Of a stretch of DNA of 64,000 nt, positions 34,716 through 47,001 are shown in pieces (positions within the stretch are counted from its first letter, which is position 1; the number at the start of each line of letters is the position of its first letter). The stretch comes from Channa striata (Eukaryota > Chordata > Actinopteri > Anabantiformes > Channidae). Below the pieces are notes generated by a model. The model saw only the letters and a program-made list of their open reading frames with translations, searched no databases and was not told the origin of the DNA. Where the stretch lies: NCBI GenBank assembly GCA_033026295.1, contig CM065168.1, positions 43,350,875-43,414,874 of the forward strand. Direction: 5' to 3'. The position numbers were made by a program, and so were the translations under genes.

Positions 34716-36015
34716 GGTTGACATGAAAAGCACAAATATAGACTCTCACAATGATGTGCTCTGTGGTCAATGCAAGTACATCTGTCTTTCCAATACCCTT
34801 AATCAGTAAATAACAAGCAAATGTTAAAGTACTACTTACCTACTGAACTGACAACTGTGGACTTACACAGCAGAACATGGTGTTGTAAATGAAAATCACA
34901 AATCAATCTGAGCACAAAGAAAAATCGTATGCCTATAAGCTCACATTGTGCACGATAAGTTCATTTGTACAATGTCACAATAATGTAAAGGTGATTTTAC
35001 TGGTCACAGCCCCAGTGACTCTTAGCTTGCACCATGTTTAATACGATTCATCTTCCAGTTCCCTGGTGTTGCTTAAACCCGGGGCACAACTTGCATAGTT
35101 TACCCCAACCCAGCATAAAGCTAATGCTGTAAGTCAGGTTTTGCACAAAACTAGCATTTACATAACTAACTGGACGCGGGAATGACAGTGTTCACTCCGT
35201 TTGAATGGTCTGGCTGACGAATTATGTGGCAAAAAAGTCTCAATATCCACATTAGCATGATACACTAACTTGGTAACGTTTTGTTTTAGCATTAGCAGCA
35301 GAGCTAATTTCACTAGGGCGTCAACATGTCGATATTAATACCTTTATAAAAGAAGGTCTTTCTTTTGTATTACGCTTACCAAACGAGATCAGGGATATAC
35401 TGAGAAAAAGTTTGGATAAAATGTCCTTAATATACAATATTACTTTAAATGTCTGTGACTTTCTCCAAAAGAGTTATACTGTAGAACATGACGCCCAGAA
35501 CGTCCCTGAATTACAATTCAATGACTTCCCCAACGTATTGCAGCTTACACTACGCTGCATTACTAAAATTCAGTACACCTACTTTATAATGTCAGTGTAG
35601 GTATTTATATATAATAGGTATTTATTTATTCATTAGATCTAAAAACATAAATTACATATGTCATTGGAATGCATGTTGTCAAATAATTTTTAATTGCACT
35701 TTTATTACACTCATAAATTGCAATTAAAACTGTCTCTATGTACATATACAAATAGTGTATAATGTTTTCTATAGATAAAATAAATATATCCCAGTTTTGG
35801 CACAGGTGTGTTTGTTAAAGTGGGGATCCTTGAAGTCTAAAGGATGATTTTCTGTGTTTGACATGGCTGCTGTACTCTTAAGACTCTAAATCTAGATATC
35901 TCTGATTTCGAGGATCTGTATTTTTTCCTGTTATTGTCATTGAGGTGTAGAATTTTTTTAGCCTAAAAAAAAAGTCAAACTGTAGCCAGAGGCTGGTGAC
36001 CTTTACTTTTTTTTT
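34716..36015. other. Intergenic, receptor E unit to receptor F
   Basis: About 1.3 kb of AT-rich DNA without a recognised gene, relic or repeat. Confidence 0.5.
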
Positions 36016-36875
36016 TCAGTGACAGCAGAGTTTTCCTGCTCTGTGTAGAAACAGCAGAGGTAAAACTAAACTGTTGGGCAGAGTGAACCAACTTCCAGAT
36101 CCCAACACGATGCACCTCTCGTTGTAATTCAGCAGGTTTGACTTTTCAATGGCGAGAGATACAAGCAGCCCTAGTAAATACAACCAGACCACCACTGCTG
36201 TTATGGCTGTGATGGTGTGGAACGCCCTCCGCTTTGACTGATCTACCGCTCCCTGTTCCCGCCCAGCTCCCCTGGTCCTGGGCGAATCAGAACACAGAGA
36301 ACAGAGAGGCTGCAATAGGACACAACCAGTAAACACAAGATTGAAAAGCAAAAAAGTGGGAAATAAGGAAGATCAGGGAAGCACAAAGCCGTCACACCAA
36401 TCCATCCACAATACAGCAGCCAGGCACAGCCAATGCTGATGTTTCTGATCCTGGCCCCCCCTGACTGTCTCAGCCCCAGGTAAATCACAGGGTGAACAAC
36501 AGCCAGGTAACGCTCAACGCAGGTCAGAACATGAAAGGACATTTCGCCAGGAAAAAAAGCAAAAGTTGCATAAAACCCCAAGTTGATCAACACTGAGAGA
36601 CCAACATATTCGCCAAAACTGTAAAGAATGATGCCCAGTAAATACAACAGTTCAATAACAGCTGAGTTGTAGGTGAAGACGTCAGAGTGGCTTGTTGTCG
36701 CAAAGGAGCGCTGCTGCCGCCATCGTTGGTAACCCAGGTAGAAGACGAGGAGGGACAGAGGGAGGAGGAGGGAGATGTGGGTGATGATGAAGGCCATGAA
36801 GACTAAAACCGCTACTGTTGAGTCATGGCAGTGATAAATGTAATTGAAGGACGAAGAGGAAGAGTTGACTGCCAT
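36016..36875 (-). pseudogene. Receptor F: 7TM receptor gene with 1-base deletion
   Basis: A close sister of receptor E, complete from MAVNSSSSSFNYIYHC to LPLLFLHRAGKL and a TGA stop. Near 36246 the sequence GATCTACCGCTCC lacks one C compared with E (GATCTACCCGCTCC). This breaks the frame in the third intracellular loop after GGNRER, so a translated product would lose TM6 and TM7. One extra codon (AVVVW) in TM6 keeps frame. ERYLAVVHPV and TM7 NSLVLPLLFLHRAGKL are unspoiled and no second lesion was found. It is therefore either very recently dead or an assembly error in a CCC run. The leader exon and box are excellent. Confidence 0.75.
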
Positions 36876-37509
36876 GTCAGTTTGTGTGACGTAGCCTTAA
36901 AATAGAAGGTGAGAAAAAATGAAAAAATGAAAAACAATACATCATCTTTTTTATTGTATAATCATAATGTATTCAGGCATTTCACAATTGTGAATGGATG
37001 TTTGTCAGTACTATAAAGAAAATGTGAAAAAATTTGAAAAAAATATTTTTATAGAAAATATTACGTAGTAATAAAAAGGCCTGTTTTTGCTTTACATTTT
37101 AGCACAATCTTAAATAAAAACCACAAATTTCCTTTTTATGCTTTTCTGAACAGCAAATCACACTTTTTCCAATGGGAGAAAGTTTCCTGTTTTAAATCTA
37201 AAAGTCGGTTGAGTTGCCTGACAACTTTAATAATTTAACCAACACCTCAACCTGTCAACATACCTAAAATTTCTAATTCTAATTAGCACATTTCTTGGTA
37301 GTTATTAGTCATAAAAATAAATAAAAGTACAGACACAATGCACTTCTTTGTTGGAAGAAAATGAAGAAAACGAAAATGAGTATAAAAATGGGTAAATTAG
37401 ATTTTAGCCAGTTGGTGTCTAATACCACAAAAAAATCAATACCCACAGAAAGATGGAACTGACATATTGCCCTAAAAATCACTGGATACTTAAATCAAAA
37501 GACACCCAC

Positions 37510-37700
37510 CTTGCCGGTCGAATTTGCTTCTGATACATCTCACTTGAATACAAAACTCATCTGCTGTTCACTCAGATATGATCCCAACATTTATTAATGC
37601 TTCTCTGTATTAGCTGTAATAATGACAACCCTATGTCAAAGTGACAGCAGCAGGACAGCGGGTTGTTTGCATGTTGTCAAACAAATGAAATACATATTGT
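37510..37700 (-). promoter_or_regulatory. Receptor F upstream box and noncoding first exon
   Basis: TTTGTTTGACAACATGCAAA at about 37665-37686 on the minus strand, one of the best copies of the box. CATTAATAAATGT lies near 37589, and the first exon ends GCAAG at 37510 before GTGGGTGTC. Immediately upstream (37701-37915) lie the GTGTCTTGCTCAAG block and the TGACAGGATTTAAATAAC block. Confidence 0.65.
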
Positions 37701-37915
37701 GTGACTCTCGAAATCATGCCAAACAAATATTCTCGTCATGTTAGTCTTTCACAGAGAGCTCAGAGCACGGGGTCGGTATGATGAGCATTAACAGAGGTCT
37801 GGTGTCTTGCTCAAGCATCAGTAACAGTTTGACAGGCAGCACATCATTATCCATGACCCATCGAAATCTATCAGTTTGACAGGATTTAAATAACGCGCTG
37901 ACCTGCTGTTTATCA

Positions 37916-38741
37916 GATGGTTCATAATGACCATGTGCACCATCCAATGTCAAAAACTGCTCTTTTGTCAAGTTCTTTTGTATCACATGCTATTGACAGC
38001 CCCCTGCTTTGTGCATCTACCACCCTCCCCAACCTCCTCCTAACAGTTTCCTTTTCATTAGTAAATGTGGTACTTTTTTCCTTAAGAAAATGTTACAACA
38101 TAATCAAAAAGTCGTTAGGTTAATCATTTGCAGAAACATAATTTTTAGTCAGGGTTTGTAGCAAGACAGTATTGCCGTCCTTGTGGTAGAGCTTTTAATG
38201 CAACGTGTTTACATCCACTACAATGGAAAGTCACACGGTAAAGAGCCAAAAACTTGAAAACACATGGGTGACTTTACAAAACCACACCTCAACATTTCCT
38301 CCTATTCAGATTTGTATTTTTTTTGTATTTGACACTGACAGAAACTATAACATTGTCATTCTGTAATGTGACAGCTGATAAAAAATTCACCACTGTCCAG
38401 CACGTTACAAGACTTAAACGTTGAAATTTGTTAATAGAAATTTGGAGGTCAGAATCTTCAGCTAATCTGCAGACTCAGCATGAATATTCAGTGAGCAGAT
38501 GAATTGTTACACCTTTCTATATGTGTTTGAGTAAGTACATGTGATGGCAACAATGAAGCAGCTCAATTTGGAAGGTACTACTTACATCAATTATTACTTT
38601 ATACTGAACATATGCAATATTAAAAGAGACTACTGGAATCTGAACCAAATAAATAAATAAATAAAACATCAGATCTTTCTATAGTAAAATGTAAAAAAAA
38701 TAGTTCTATTCCTACTTAATTAATTACAATAGTCCTCTGGC
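37916..38741. other. Intergenic, receptor F unit to receptor G
   Basis: No recognised gene or named repeat. There is an AATAAATAAATAAATAAA run near 38647. Confidence 0.5.
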
Positions 38742-39629
38742 TCACTGCAGTGCTTGTTTTTCATCACTGCTACACTGGCAACAGAGCAGTTTTCTGGTTC
38801 GGTGAAGAAACAAAAAAGGTAAAACTAAATTGCTTGGAAGAGCAACCCAGTTTCCAAACATCAGTGCCAGACAACCATCACTGGCGTTCAGTAGGTGTGA
38901 ACTGTTCACAGCAACACAAACAAAATATCCCATAAAAAACAACCACAACATTCCTGTTATACCTGTGATGGTTTGGAAAGCCCTCTGCTTTGATTGGTCA
39001 GCCCGATCCCTGTCCCTCGCCATTCCCCCAGGTCCTGGATGAATTAGAACCCAGAGAAGAGAGAGGCTGCAAAAAGACACAACAACTAAAGAGACGACAA
39101 ACCAACAGAAATATGGGATGAAGGGATAATCGGGACTGTACAGTGCTGCTAAGCCGATCCATCCAAAGCACAGCAGCCAAACTAAACCAATGCTGGTGTT
39201 TCTGATTCTAACCCCTCCTGACTCTCTCAGTCCCAGGTAGATGATGGGTTAAACAACAGCCAGGTAGCGCTCCACACAAGTTAGGATGTGAAAGACGATC
39301 TGAGCAGGAAGAACAGTAGAACACATGTAATAGCCCATTTTCATCATCTCCAAGACAGTGAATTTGCCACAGAAGTGCAAAGATGTCCCCAACAGAAAAA
39401 TCAGCTCAGTGGCAGCTGAGTGGAAGGTGAAGATGTCAGAGTGGCTTGTTGTTGCCAAGTATCGAGGCTGCTGCCATCGTTGGTGAGTCAGATGGAAGAC
39501 GAGGACGGACAGAAGGAGGATCAGGACGGCTTTGGTGATGATGAAAGCAATGGCGATAGAAACTCCAGCTGTCGATTCCACGCAGTGATGAAAATTATTG
39601 AGGGGAGAAGAGGAGGAGTTGATTGACAT
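38742..39629 (-). pseudogene. Receptor G: 7TM receptor gene with nonsense codon after TM3
   Basis: The frame is continuous from MSINSSSSPLNNFHHC to the end except for TAA at 39249-39251, exactly where relatives have the His of ERYLAVVHP. The translated part would stop at the end of TM3. The codon needs two changes from CAT. Other decay is mild: AATELIF in TM2, an ESGG loop, ICL3 PGPGGMARDRDRAD, and TM7 SNLVLPFLFLHRTRKL. The C-terminus is longer than usual (CQCSSDEKQALQ). The leader exon (40275) remains but the box is degraded. No frameshift was seen, so the lesion does not look like a sequencing indel. Confidence 0.82.
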
Positions 39630-40274
39630 ATTGGGTTGTGCGCCTGTGCTTTTTCTACAAAAGAAAAAGGTAGGTAAAAGGTAGAAAAGAATAACACAAC
39701 AGCATTTTAGTACATTAAAAGTTTAGGCCAAACAAAAGATAAACTTCCGGGTCAGTTGGCTCCATAGTAGTTAACCTTCTTTTTTATTGCAAATATACTT
39801 CACTACGAAGCACTGACTTAATGTCTATATTTGAGGCCAAGCTCAAAGTAAAGTTCTTTGAATGGCTCCCATACCGTAAACGTGCCCTACGTTATTGTAA
39901 TATCCATGGTAACTAACTAACCCAGACGTATATCTCGCAAACCATTTTTGGATTTGCCGCGAATGTTTTGCAAGATCTTGCAAAAGTTTTGTTTTTTTTT
40001 TCCCCTCATAAATTTTGTTTCGACCATGTCCCTTCCGGGGCTCCGTACTTTATTTTGTCTGTCTTTAATTTGTAATAATTTCAAATTAGTAATGCAACAT
40101 GGCTCCTCTTAATTGTTTTATTGATGATAAATTGACATAAGGCAGTGTAAATATTAGCAATGTAAACAAGTATTAGTCAAATCCAGAACATAGCAGTTTG
40201 TCCCTTAACCATGCTAAAAATGTAAAAGAATAACAACAACTAATTAAAAAAGGATTTATTCCATGGACACCTAC

Positions 40275-40425
40275 CTAAACAGCAATAGCTGTATGTGATG
40301 TCCTTTACTTGCTTCTCAAAATGCAAACCCAACATTAATGCTTCTGTTTATGAGCATGTTGATGGCACCCACCCAGTGTTAGAAGCAGGGTGTTTTTTTT
40401 TATTTATTTGCATTCAAGATTCTGT
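40275..40425 (-). promoter_or_regulatory. Receptor G leader exon and degraded box
   Basis: The first exon ends TTTAG at 40275 before GTAGGTGTCC. The box site at about 40405-40420 keeps only TTGAATGCAAATA on the minus strand. The upstream TGACAGCATCCAAATAACC block survives at about 40647-40665. Confidence 0.4.
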
Positions 40426-41722
40426 ACTGTGCACTGTGCGTCTATTAAAATTTTCTGATGTCGTGGTCAAAGATATTTTAGTAACAGAATGAATATGTTT
40501 TATTCAGAGTTTGAGTTAAAATGACATAAACTTAAAGTTAATTATAAGTCCTAAATGTAGTCTTTTCGTCTTAGATTGCATCTTATATATGATACAATAT
40601 TTGCATCTCTCATATATCTCATATTTACTCATATATCAATATTTGACAGCATCCAAATAACCTGCAGTCAAATGTAGCTAGTTATTCAAATTACAGAGCT
40701 GTACGTTTTACTGATACCTGTTTTTTTTTTTTTAGGCTTTTTTTTGTCTGTTTGACGATTTGAACGCCTTAAATTTCCCTAGGGATCAATTAAGTATCTA
40801 TTTATCTGTCTACTGTGATATCTTCTCCATTCTCCATTTTTTGGTTTGTTTGTTTGTTTCATATCTGATATATACAAATCTACACTCGGGGTAGCAGCCA
40901 ATAATAGAAAAGTGGATGGCCGGGAAAATTGCCTTTTGTCCTTTATTCAATTCTCTGATCATTTAGAGAAATTATTCAATAATGGCCTTTTTCACATGAG
41001 TTTTCCTCTAAAATGTTTAATCAGCTTTCCTGTTGCAGTCATCTTCAAAAATGTAAAAGACCCTTATTATGGGTCTCTGTCTTTATGTTTCAAAATGGAT
41101 TATATTGGGTAAATTGGCTTTGTGAGGCTGTTCCCTGCTTCCTCCAAGGAATGGGTTAAATGCACACAACAAATTTTGTCGTAACATGAATATGTCCATG
41201 TATATGTAGAGAAGTATATTGAATGTAATGGCTATATAATTGATATTATAACAAAACTTAAGTTCCATGGGCTGATGTGGCTGTTTTAGTTAAGTAGGAG
41301 CATGGATGCAATACTTTTACTTGCACTATACTAATCAGCACAACATGTCGACATCTTTAGAAAGACCAGACTGTAACAACTGTGTCTCTTTTGAACCATT
41401 TTATGTTAGTGAGAAGTGCCGGTACAAGAAAACATCAAACTGCATTGAGCAATGCTACAGACTGTGGTAGAAACAGCAGGCAAATCACACTGTAGCTACA
41501 AATTTGCAATGCTGTGATCACAAAGTCAAGTATTAATTTAATGTAAGGATGAAAAGTTAATGAAGAAAACACGCAGTGTGTTGTTGCAATTGCTGAACAG
41601 CACAACTTGAACAATCGCAGCTACCCAGCAAAGAAAAAAATATGACTAGAAGCAGATTTATGCCCTAACATTGTATAAAATCTTAAATGGAAATGTGTGA
41701 TGATCCAGTGCAGTGATGGTCT
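40426..41722. other. Intergenic, receptor G unit to receptor H
   Basis: Holds the conserved upstream block of G (40645-40690) and a retroelement-type tail near 40775-40812 (TAGGGATCAATTAAGTATCT). From about 41.26 kb on, the sequence is homologous to the 3' flank of receptor K at 52.77 kb. No gene was recognised. Confidence 0.45.
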
Positions 41723-42592
41723 TCACTCACTGCTGCAGGGGCAACAGAGCAGTTTTCCCGCTCTGTGCAGAAACAGCAGAGGTAAAACTGAACTGCTGGG
41801 CAGAGTGAACAAGTATCCAGATGTCAGAACCAGACATCCCTGAGTGTAAGTCAGCAGGTGTGACCTGTCCAGAGCAAGAGAAATGATCATCGCTATAAAA
41901 TACAACCACAACACTACGGTTATAGCAGTCATGGTGTGGAAAGCCCTCTGCTTTGATTGGTCAACCCGCTCTCTGTTCCCACCTACTTCCCCTGGCCCTG
42001 GACGAATCAGAACAGAGAGAACAGAGACGCTGCAAAAAGACACAACAACTATAGACAAGGCAAACATGCAGAAAAACGGTGTATCTGGAACATCAGGGTA
42101 GTATAAAGCTGTCACACCGATCCATCCGCAGTACAGCAGCCAAGAACAGCCAATGCTGATGTTTCTGATCTGGACCCCCCCTGACTGTCTCAGCCTCAGG
42201 TAGATGACGGGATGAACAACAGCCAGGTAACGGTCAACACACGTCAGGACGTGAAAGGACATTTGTCCAGAGAAAAAACCAGTAGTAGCATAAAACCCGG
42301 CTTTCGACAGCCACAAGAGACCAAAGTGGTTGCCACAAAGGCTTAAAGCAAATCCCAGCTCAAAGATCAACTCCATGGCAGCTGAGTGGTAGGTGAGCAC
42401 GTCAGAGTGGCTTGTTGTCGCAAAGGAGCGTTGCTGCCGCCATCGTTGGAGACCCAGGTAGAAGATGAAGACAGAAACAGGCAGGACTAAAATGGTGTGG
42501 GCAATGACAAAGGCAACGGAAATTAAACTTGCAGCTGTATCTGAGCAGTGGTACAAAAAACTGAGGGAGGAAGAGGAGTAGTTGGCCGCCAT
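41723..42592 (-). CDS. Receptor H: 7TM rhodopsin-like receptor, 289 aa
   Basis: Intact; near-twin of receptor K, from which it differs at a limited number of residues across the whole length. The N-terminus is MAANYSSSSLSFLYHC (NYS site). TM2 lies in SAAMELIFELGFALSLCG. TM3 ends DRYLAVVHPV. TM4 is GCSWLLYCGWIG. TM5 runs into VLIRPGPGEVGG, TM6 is AFHTMTAITVVLWLYF, TM7 is GYLFTLPSSSVLPLLF, and the tail is cysteine-rich, LLCCPCSSE, a possible palmitoylation site. The ATG at 42590-42592 is used. A clean acceptor (TTTTTTTTCCAG) lies 20-25 bases upstream, and extension past it would start with TTG. The leader exon ends at 44617, so the intron is about 2 kb, the longest in the array because of an internal duplication and insertion. 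Confidence 0.88.
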   Translation of the reverse strand: MAANYSSSSLSFLYHCSDTAASLISVAFVIAHTILVLPVSVFIFYLGLQRWRQQRSFATTSHSDVLTYHSAAMELIFELGFALSLCGNHFGLLWLSKAGFYATTGFFSGQMSFHVLTCVDRYLAVVHPVIYLRLRQSGGVQIRNISIGCSWLLYCGWIGVTALYYPDVPDTPFFCMFALSIVVVSFCSVSVLSVLIRPGPGEVGGNRERVDQSKQRAFHTMTAITVVLWLYFIAMIISLALDRSHLLTYTQGCLVLTSGYLFTLPSSSVLPLLFLHRAGKLLCCPCSSE

Positions 42593-42639
42593 GTTAGTTT
42601 GTGTGGTGTCACCTTTCTGGAAAAAAAAGGACGACAAAG

Positions 42640-43010
42640 TAAGACACTTCAGTACTGAAAAGACAGCAGATGTTCAACACAACTGCATTTTCATTTAATT
42701 TTTTTTTTTTCTCTTGCCAAAAGTCAATGTGGTAAAGTTACAGTTGTTAAAGTTGTTTTCATCTAGAGCTCAGTCAATATCATTAAACAAGTGCTTCTTG
42801 AATCTCGACATAACTTTAGTGAGTTTTTTTATATTCCTGAAACTTATCATCTATTCTTAGTAACTCCCAATCACTTTTAGTTCTAACATTGCTGGTTATT
42901 GTAAATCCATTGTATAACAAAAAAAAACTTGCTAAAACTTTCGCAACTTTCCTTCAGTACTGAAAGGACAACAGATGTTCAACACAACTGCATTTTCATT
43001 TTATAACCTA
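42640..43010 (-). repeat. Internal duplication in the leader intron of receptor H
   Basis: About 50 bases around GATGTTCAACACAACTGCAT occur twice in this intron (near 42645-42692 and 42955-43003) and once in the intron of receptor K (54199-54247). A unit of about 310 bases was partly duplicated after H and K separated. Confidence 0.65.
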
Positions 43011-44616
43011 TAATCTTGATCTTTCCTTGGTCCTTTTATAATCTCTTTATTATACCTGAAGTCTTTTGCTTTATGTTTTACATTAAATGTCAATGTGGTC
43101 ACTCGGAAATGTTTTTTAACCCGAAGCTTTAAAATATTTTACCTGGAACTTCAATGGTGCACACCAGCAAAAAAAACAACCCTAACCCTAGAAAGGCTCC
43201 AGGGTACATGTATGGACTCCAGACTTTCAGAAATGAGAGTGATTTCAGTCTTGCCTTTTAGCTGCTGCAGGTCGTTTTGGCAAGATGGGCTGCAATTGGT
43301 ACCAGTTCTTTTGTGGTGAGCAGAAGTGGCGCCTCCGGGTGCTGTGAAATACCAAGGGACAGGGTCAAGGGACAAGACTTTCTCCGGCCCAAAGCAGTGT
43401 TTGTTGGTCAGCTGGCTGGTGTAGGGGAATGCCAGCTAATAAAAACACGAAGATTGAATAAAAATCTGAGGACAAAATTTGTAATAATTTGGCGTTACTT
43501 TTTAAATTCAAAACAAAGCAAATTATTTTCTTTGAGTTTCAGTCATCAAAAATTAATTACAAAGATAAAAATAGACAGAGTACTTTCAACAACATCAGCT
43601 AAGTTTCCTTAACCGATGCTCATTTCTCCTTCTGGAATTCTAAAGTTGCGTGAAAGCTCGTAGTGGAACTGAGCTGGAACTTGAGCTGGAACTAGAACAA
43701 TGGAATTATATCCTGGGGCGTTGCCAAGATTCAGAGGGTGTTCTTGCCCGTGATTCAAATTTAACGTGAGGGCTGAGCCCTCCTCCCAAATTAAATCCTT
43801 TGTTCAGTTTAATCACACACATTTTTTCATCAAGCCCAAAATTTATTAACATAAAACAAACTAGGATATTACAGTTGTTTTACTGTGCAAACTCCTGTGG
43901 AGGTTAAAATGCTGAAAGCAACTTGAAAGTTCAGATTAGATCAATAGATGAAATCCAATGATTGTTATATGGTAAATAAGCTTTGTCTAATACCTATTAA
44001 TACACAGTAAGAACACACCTCAACAATTAGGAATTCAGCCATACATTAATCTGGACATACTTAACAAATTTTAGCGTTGAAACAAAATAAACATAACATT
44101 ATCGTATGTCTACATACCTTAGTGGGTGTATACAAGGTTTGCATGAAAATGTAACATGTATGTGTAGTGTACAGAATTGAAAGAAGAATATGACATTGTA
44201 TATTAACTTTTATACAGTAAAATTAAGACAAATATGTTGCATGATTTACAGTGCAATTATAACTTCCACCAAAGGATAAGAGTGTTGCACCATGTTACTC
44301 TCTCTCGGCACTTCTCAATAAAACGCTTACATTTTATAACTCTGTGATTTCTTTTCGTACAAATGACAGTGACAGTGAAATTCAGCGAAATTTGCTTATG
44401 AACACAGTTTTATAAAGTTTATACTTTTATAAAGTTTGACAGCTGATTTGTCCCTTGTTTTGGGGGTTTGAATCCAAACAAAGTCTTTCTTGTCCAAAAT
44501 GAATTTGCGCCTCCTTCCCGGGGAAACTGATACAAACTTGATAAAAAGGATAAAAAAACATCTGTTCAGGCATTAAAAATCTTCGCTGAAAACATTATTT
44601 TAGAAAAGAACCCCAC
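43011..44616. other. Rest of the receptor H leader intron
   Basis: Sequence absent from the intron of receptor K. It includes a less AT-rich piece at about 43190-43450 (TGTGGTGAGCAGAAGTGGCG) that looks like an inserted element of unknown class. No gene was recognised, and CCCTAACCCTAG near 43180 is too short to be a telomeric repeat. Confidence 0.4.
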
Positions 44617-44775
44617 CTTGTCAGAAGTTTCTGATCTTTCCCGAGTCTCCAAACTCAGTCTGCTCTGCACATGTGGTATTGTATTGCTATATGGTATTAT
44701 CAGTGCTGTTTTGTCACGGGGACAAACAGCGTCTGTGAGGGTGTTTGCATGCTGTCAAATTAATCAGTGATTTAG
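44617..44775 (-). promoter_or_regulatory. Receptor H upstream box and noncoding first exon
   Basis: AATTTGACAGCATGCAAACA at about 44743-44762 on the minus strand, with the FOX-like half shortened. The first exon ends ACAAG at 44617 before GTGGGGTTC. The upstream block TGACAGGATTCAAATAATC lies at about 45015-45034. Confidence 0.55.
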
Positions 44776-45059
44776 TGAGACTCCATGTTGTAAATCATGG
44801 CAAACTAATTTAGTTACAGGTTGTGCAGGCCCAGCTGCTGTGGAATACTGATATCATGGACGTTTCAATAACTGTTGAAGTACATTTTGTGAGGTCAGAT
44901 AATATTCATAAGAACTCATAAATTGAATCTTTCTTTTAGAATAAGCTCCAAAAATTATGCATTTGTATTGCTTGAAATTGACCATTTTCCATATCTAAAC
45001 CACGTCTTTCAGCTGACAGGATTCAAATAATCTTCAGACAAACGTTGCTGTTTATTCAT

Positions 45060-46128
45060 ATTTAATAGGGGACAAGGATCAACATGGCCACTTTGAGCAG
45101 TCTGCAGCCACACAATCTCATACACAGCAAAATGTGATATTAAGAAGATTGTGTACATTTTACTTCCAGTACAAAAGGGAAAGTACTCTATTAAGAAAAA
45201 AAGTATTTTAAACAATATTTTTTGCAGTAATTATAGTAAAATATGGACAGTAATTAGCCAAAAAAATTAAGGTAAAAGGTCACTAGATAAACGTGGAGCT
45301 GATTTTAATGCTTTTATGTGCTGATAGCTGGTTAACCCACAATGATACATCAGTTTTTATGAGTTCATCATAAAATGACACCAAAAGAAGTAGTCAAAAA
45401 AAAAACCAGCTCACATTATTGCCAGTGGTAAAACTGTAGACAATGTTACATTAGTAACCATTCCAATTTAGTAACTTCATTATTTATGTAATTTTCAAAA
45501 TAAGTTAGTGGAATTCGCAGATTCCCGAGTTTTGCAGAAAAACAAAAACATAACGAAAATCTTTTAACTTCACACATATCTGACATCTTTAAAGCTATTG
45601 TTTAGTACAAATAACATGCTTTTTATTTTTTTAGAAAATTTGAGCCATACTTCTATTTAAGTGTATCCAAGCAACCGATTCTGAAGTGTACACAGTAATA
45701 GAATTCTGCATATGAATGAAGTGCGTGTGTACGTATGCGAGCAGCACAAAAAAATATACTTTTAGAGGGTACAATTTAAATTAATTTATTATGATATTAG
45801 ATTCAGAAATGTCAAAGACTGATAAAAATGTGGATATCCATAAAGCAAACTTATATTATGTGAACTACTTGTTAACCCTGAGGATTAAAATACTGTGAGA
45901 AAACCAGTAGGACTTGTGTTCCTGCAGATGATATACTTTATTATATTTCATTTTATATTATATATTATTCAGCTCTCCAACTACTGTTAGTGAAAAGATT
46001 AGTTTAAGGAAGCAGTAGCATCTACAAAGACTAAAGTCTAAGGTCTAAAGTCTTCTTTAGTCATGTCAAATCGAACTTTCAGTACAACTTACTATTAATT
46101 GTTTGAAGTTCTAACCTGTTAACACTGT
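45060..46128. other. Intergenic, receptor H unit to receptor I
   Basis: AT-rich, with no gene, relic or named repeat seen. Confidence 0.5.
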
Positions 46129-47001
46129 TTATTTGTTGTTGCAGTGGCAGCAGAGCAGTTTTCTTGCTCTCTGAAGAAACAGCAGAGGTAGAACTGTACT
46201 GCTGGGCAGACTGAACCAGTATCCGAACATCAGCAACAAACACCCATCGTCATAACTCAGCACGTGTGACCTGTCCAGAGCAAGAGAAACAATCAGCCCC
46301 AGAAAATACAACCACAGGACGCCTGTTATGGCTGTGATCGTATGAAAAGCCCTCTGCTTGGATTGATCAACCCTCTCCCTGTCCCTCACCATTTCACCAG
46401 GCCTTGCACGAATCAGAACACAGAGAACGGAGAGGCTGCAAAAGGACACAACAACTAAAGCGAAGACCAACAAACAGAAATATGGGATGTGAGGAGGATC
46501 AGGGATGTACAAAGCTGTGACACCGATCCATCCGAAGCACAGAAGCCAAACACACCCAACGCTGATGTTCCTGATCCTGACGCCACCTGACTGTCTCAGC
46601 GTTAGGTAGGTGACGGGGTGAACCACAGCCAGGTAGCGCTCTACACAAGTCAGGATGTGAAAGCATGTCTCTCCAGGAAGAACGGGTGAAAAGAAGTACA
46701 GATACCCCAGCGTCATCAACTCTAAGACACGAAACTCTTTTCCACAATAGTAAGAAATGACCCCCAAGACGTAGATCAGTTCCAGGGCAGCTGAGTTGTA
46801 AGTGAAGATGTCGGAGTGGCTCGTTGTTGCAAAGGAGCGCTGCCGCCGCCATCGTTGGACGCCCAGGAAGAGGACGAGGAGGGAGAGAGGGAGGAGGAGG
46901 GAGAGTTTGGTGAAGAGGAACGCAGAGATGACGACAACGCCGACCGTGAAGTCAGAGCAGTGGAGAAGGTAACTGACGGAAGAAGAGGAGTTGGCTGCCA
47001 T
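46129..47001 (-). CDS. Receptor I: 7TM rhodopsin-like receptor, 290 aa
   Basis: Open, with richer GC than its flanks. The N-terminus is MAANSSSSVSYLLHC. TM1 reads VVVISAFLFTKLSLLLPLSL, and the first loop is VQRWRRQRSFATTSHSD. TM2 is SAALELIYVLG, Leu replacing the usual Met. TM3 ends ERYLAVVHPV after an unusual PVLPGETCFHILTC with an added Cys at 3.41-like position. TM4 is GCVWLLCFGWIG. ICL3 is LIRARPGEMVRDRERVD, with the PGPG turn changed. TM7 ends SSTVLPLLFLQRARKL. The ATG at 46999-47001 aligns with the family. The first exon ends at 47545, giving an intron of about 0.54 kb with AT-repeat at 47303-47333. A relic at 58.8 kb is its nearest relative. A second leader-type unit lies further upstream at 48.4 kb. 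Confidence 0.86.
   Translation of the reverse strand: MAANSSSSVSYLLHCSDFTVGVVVISAFLFTKLSLLLPLSLLVLFLGVQRWRRQRSFATTSHSDIFTYNSAALELIYVLGVISYYCGKEFRVLELMTLGYLYFFSPVLPGETCFHILTCVERYLAVVHPVTYLTLRQSGGVRIRNISVGCVWLLCFGWIGVTALYIPDPPHIPYFCLLVFALVVVSFCSLSVLCVLIRARPGEMVRDRERVDQSKQRAFHTITAITGVLWLYFLGLIVSLALDRSHVLSYDDGCLLLMFGYWFSLPSSTVLPLLFLQRARKLLCCHCNNK

Noticed and set aside
43176..43192. CCCTAACCCTAG resembling a telomeric repeat
   Set aside because: Only two units; too short to be an interstitial telomere.
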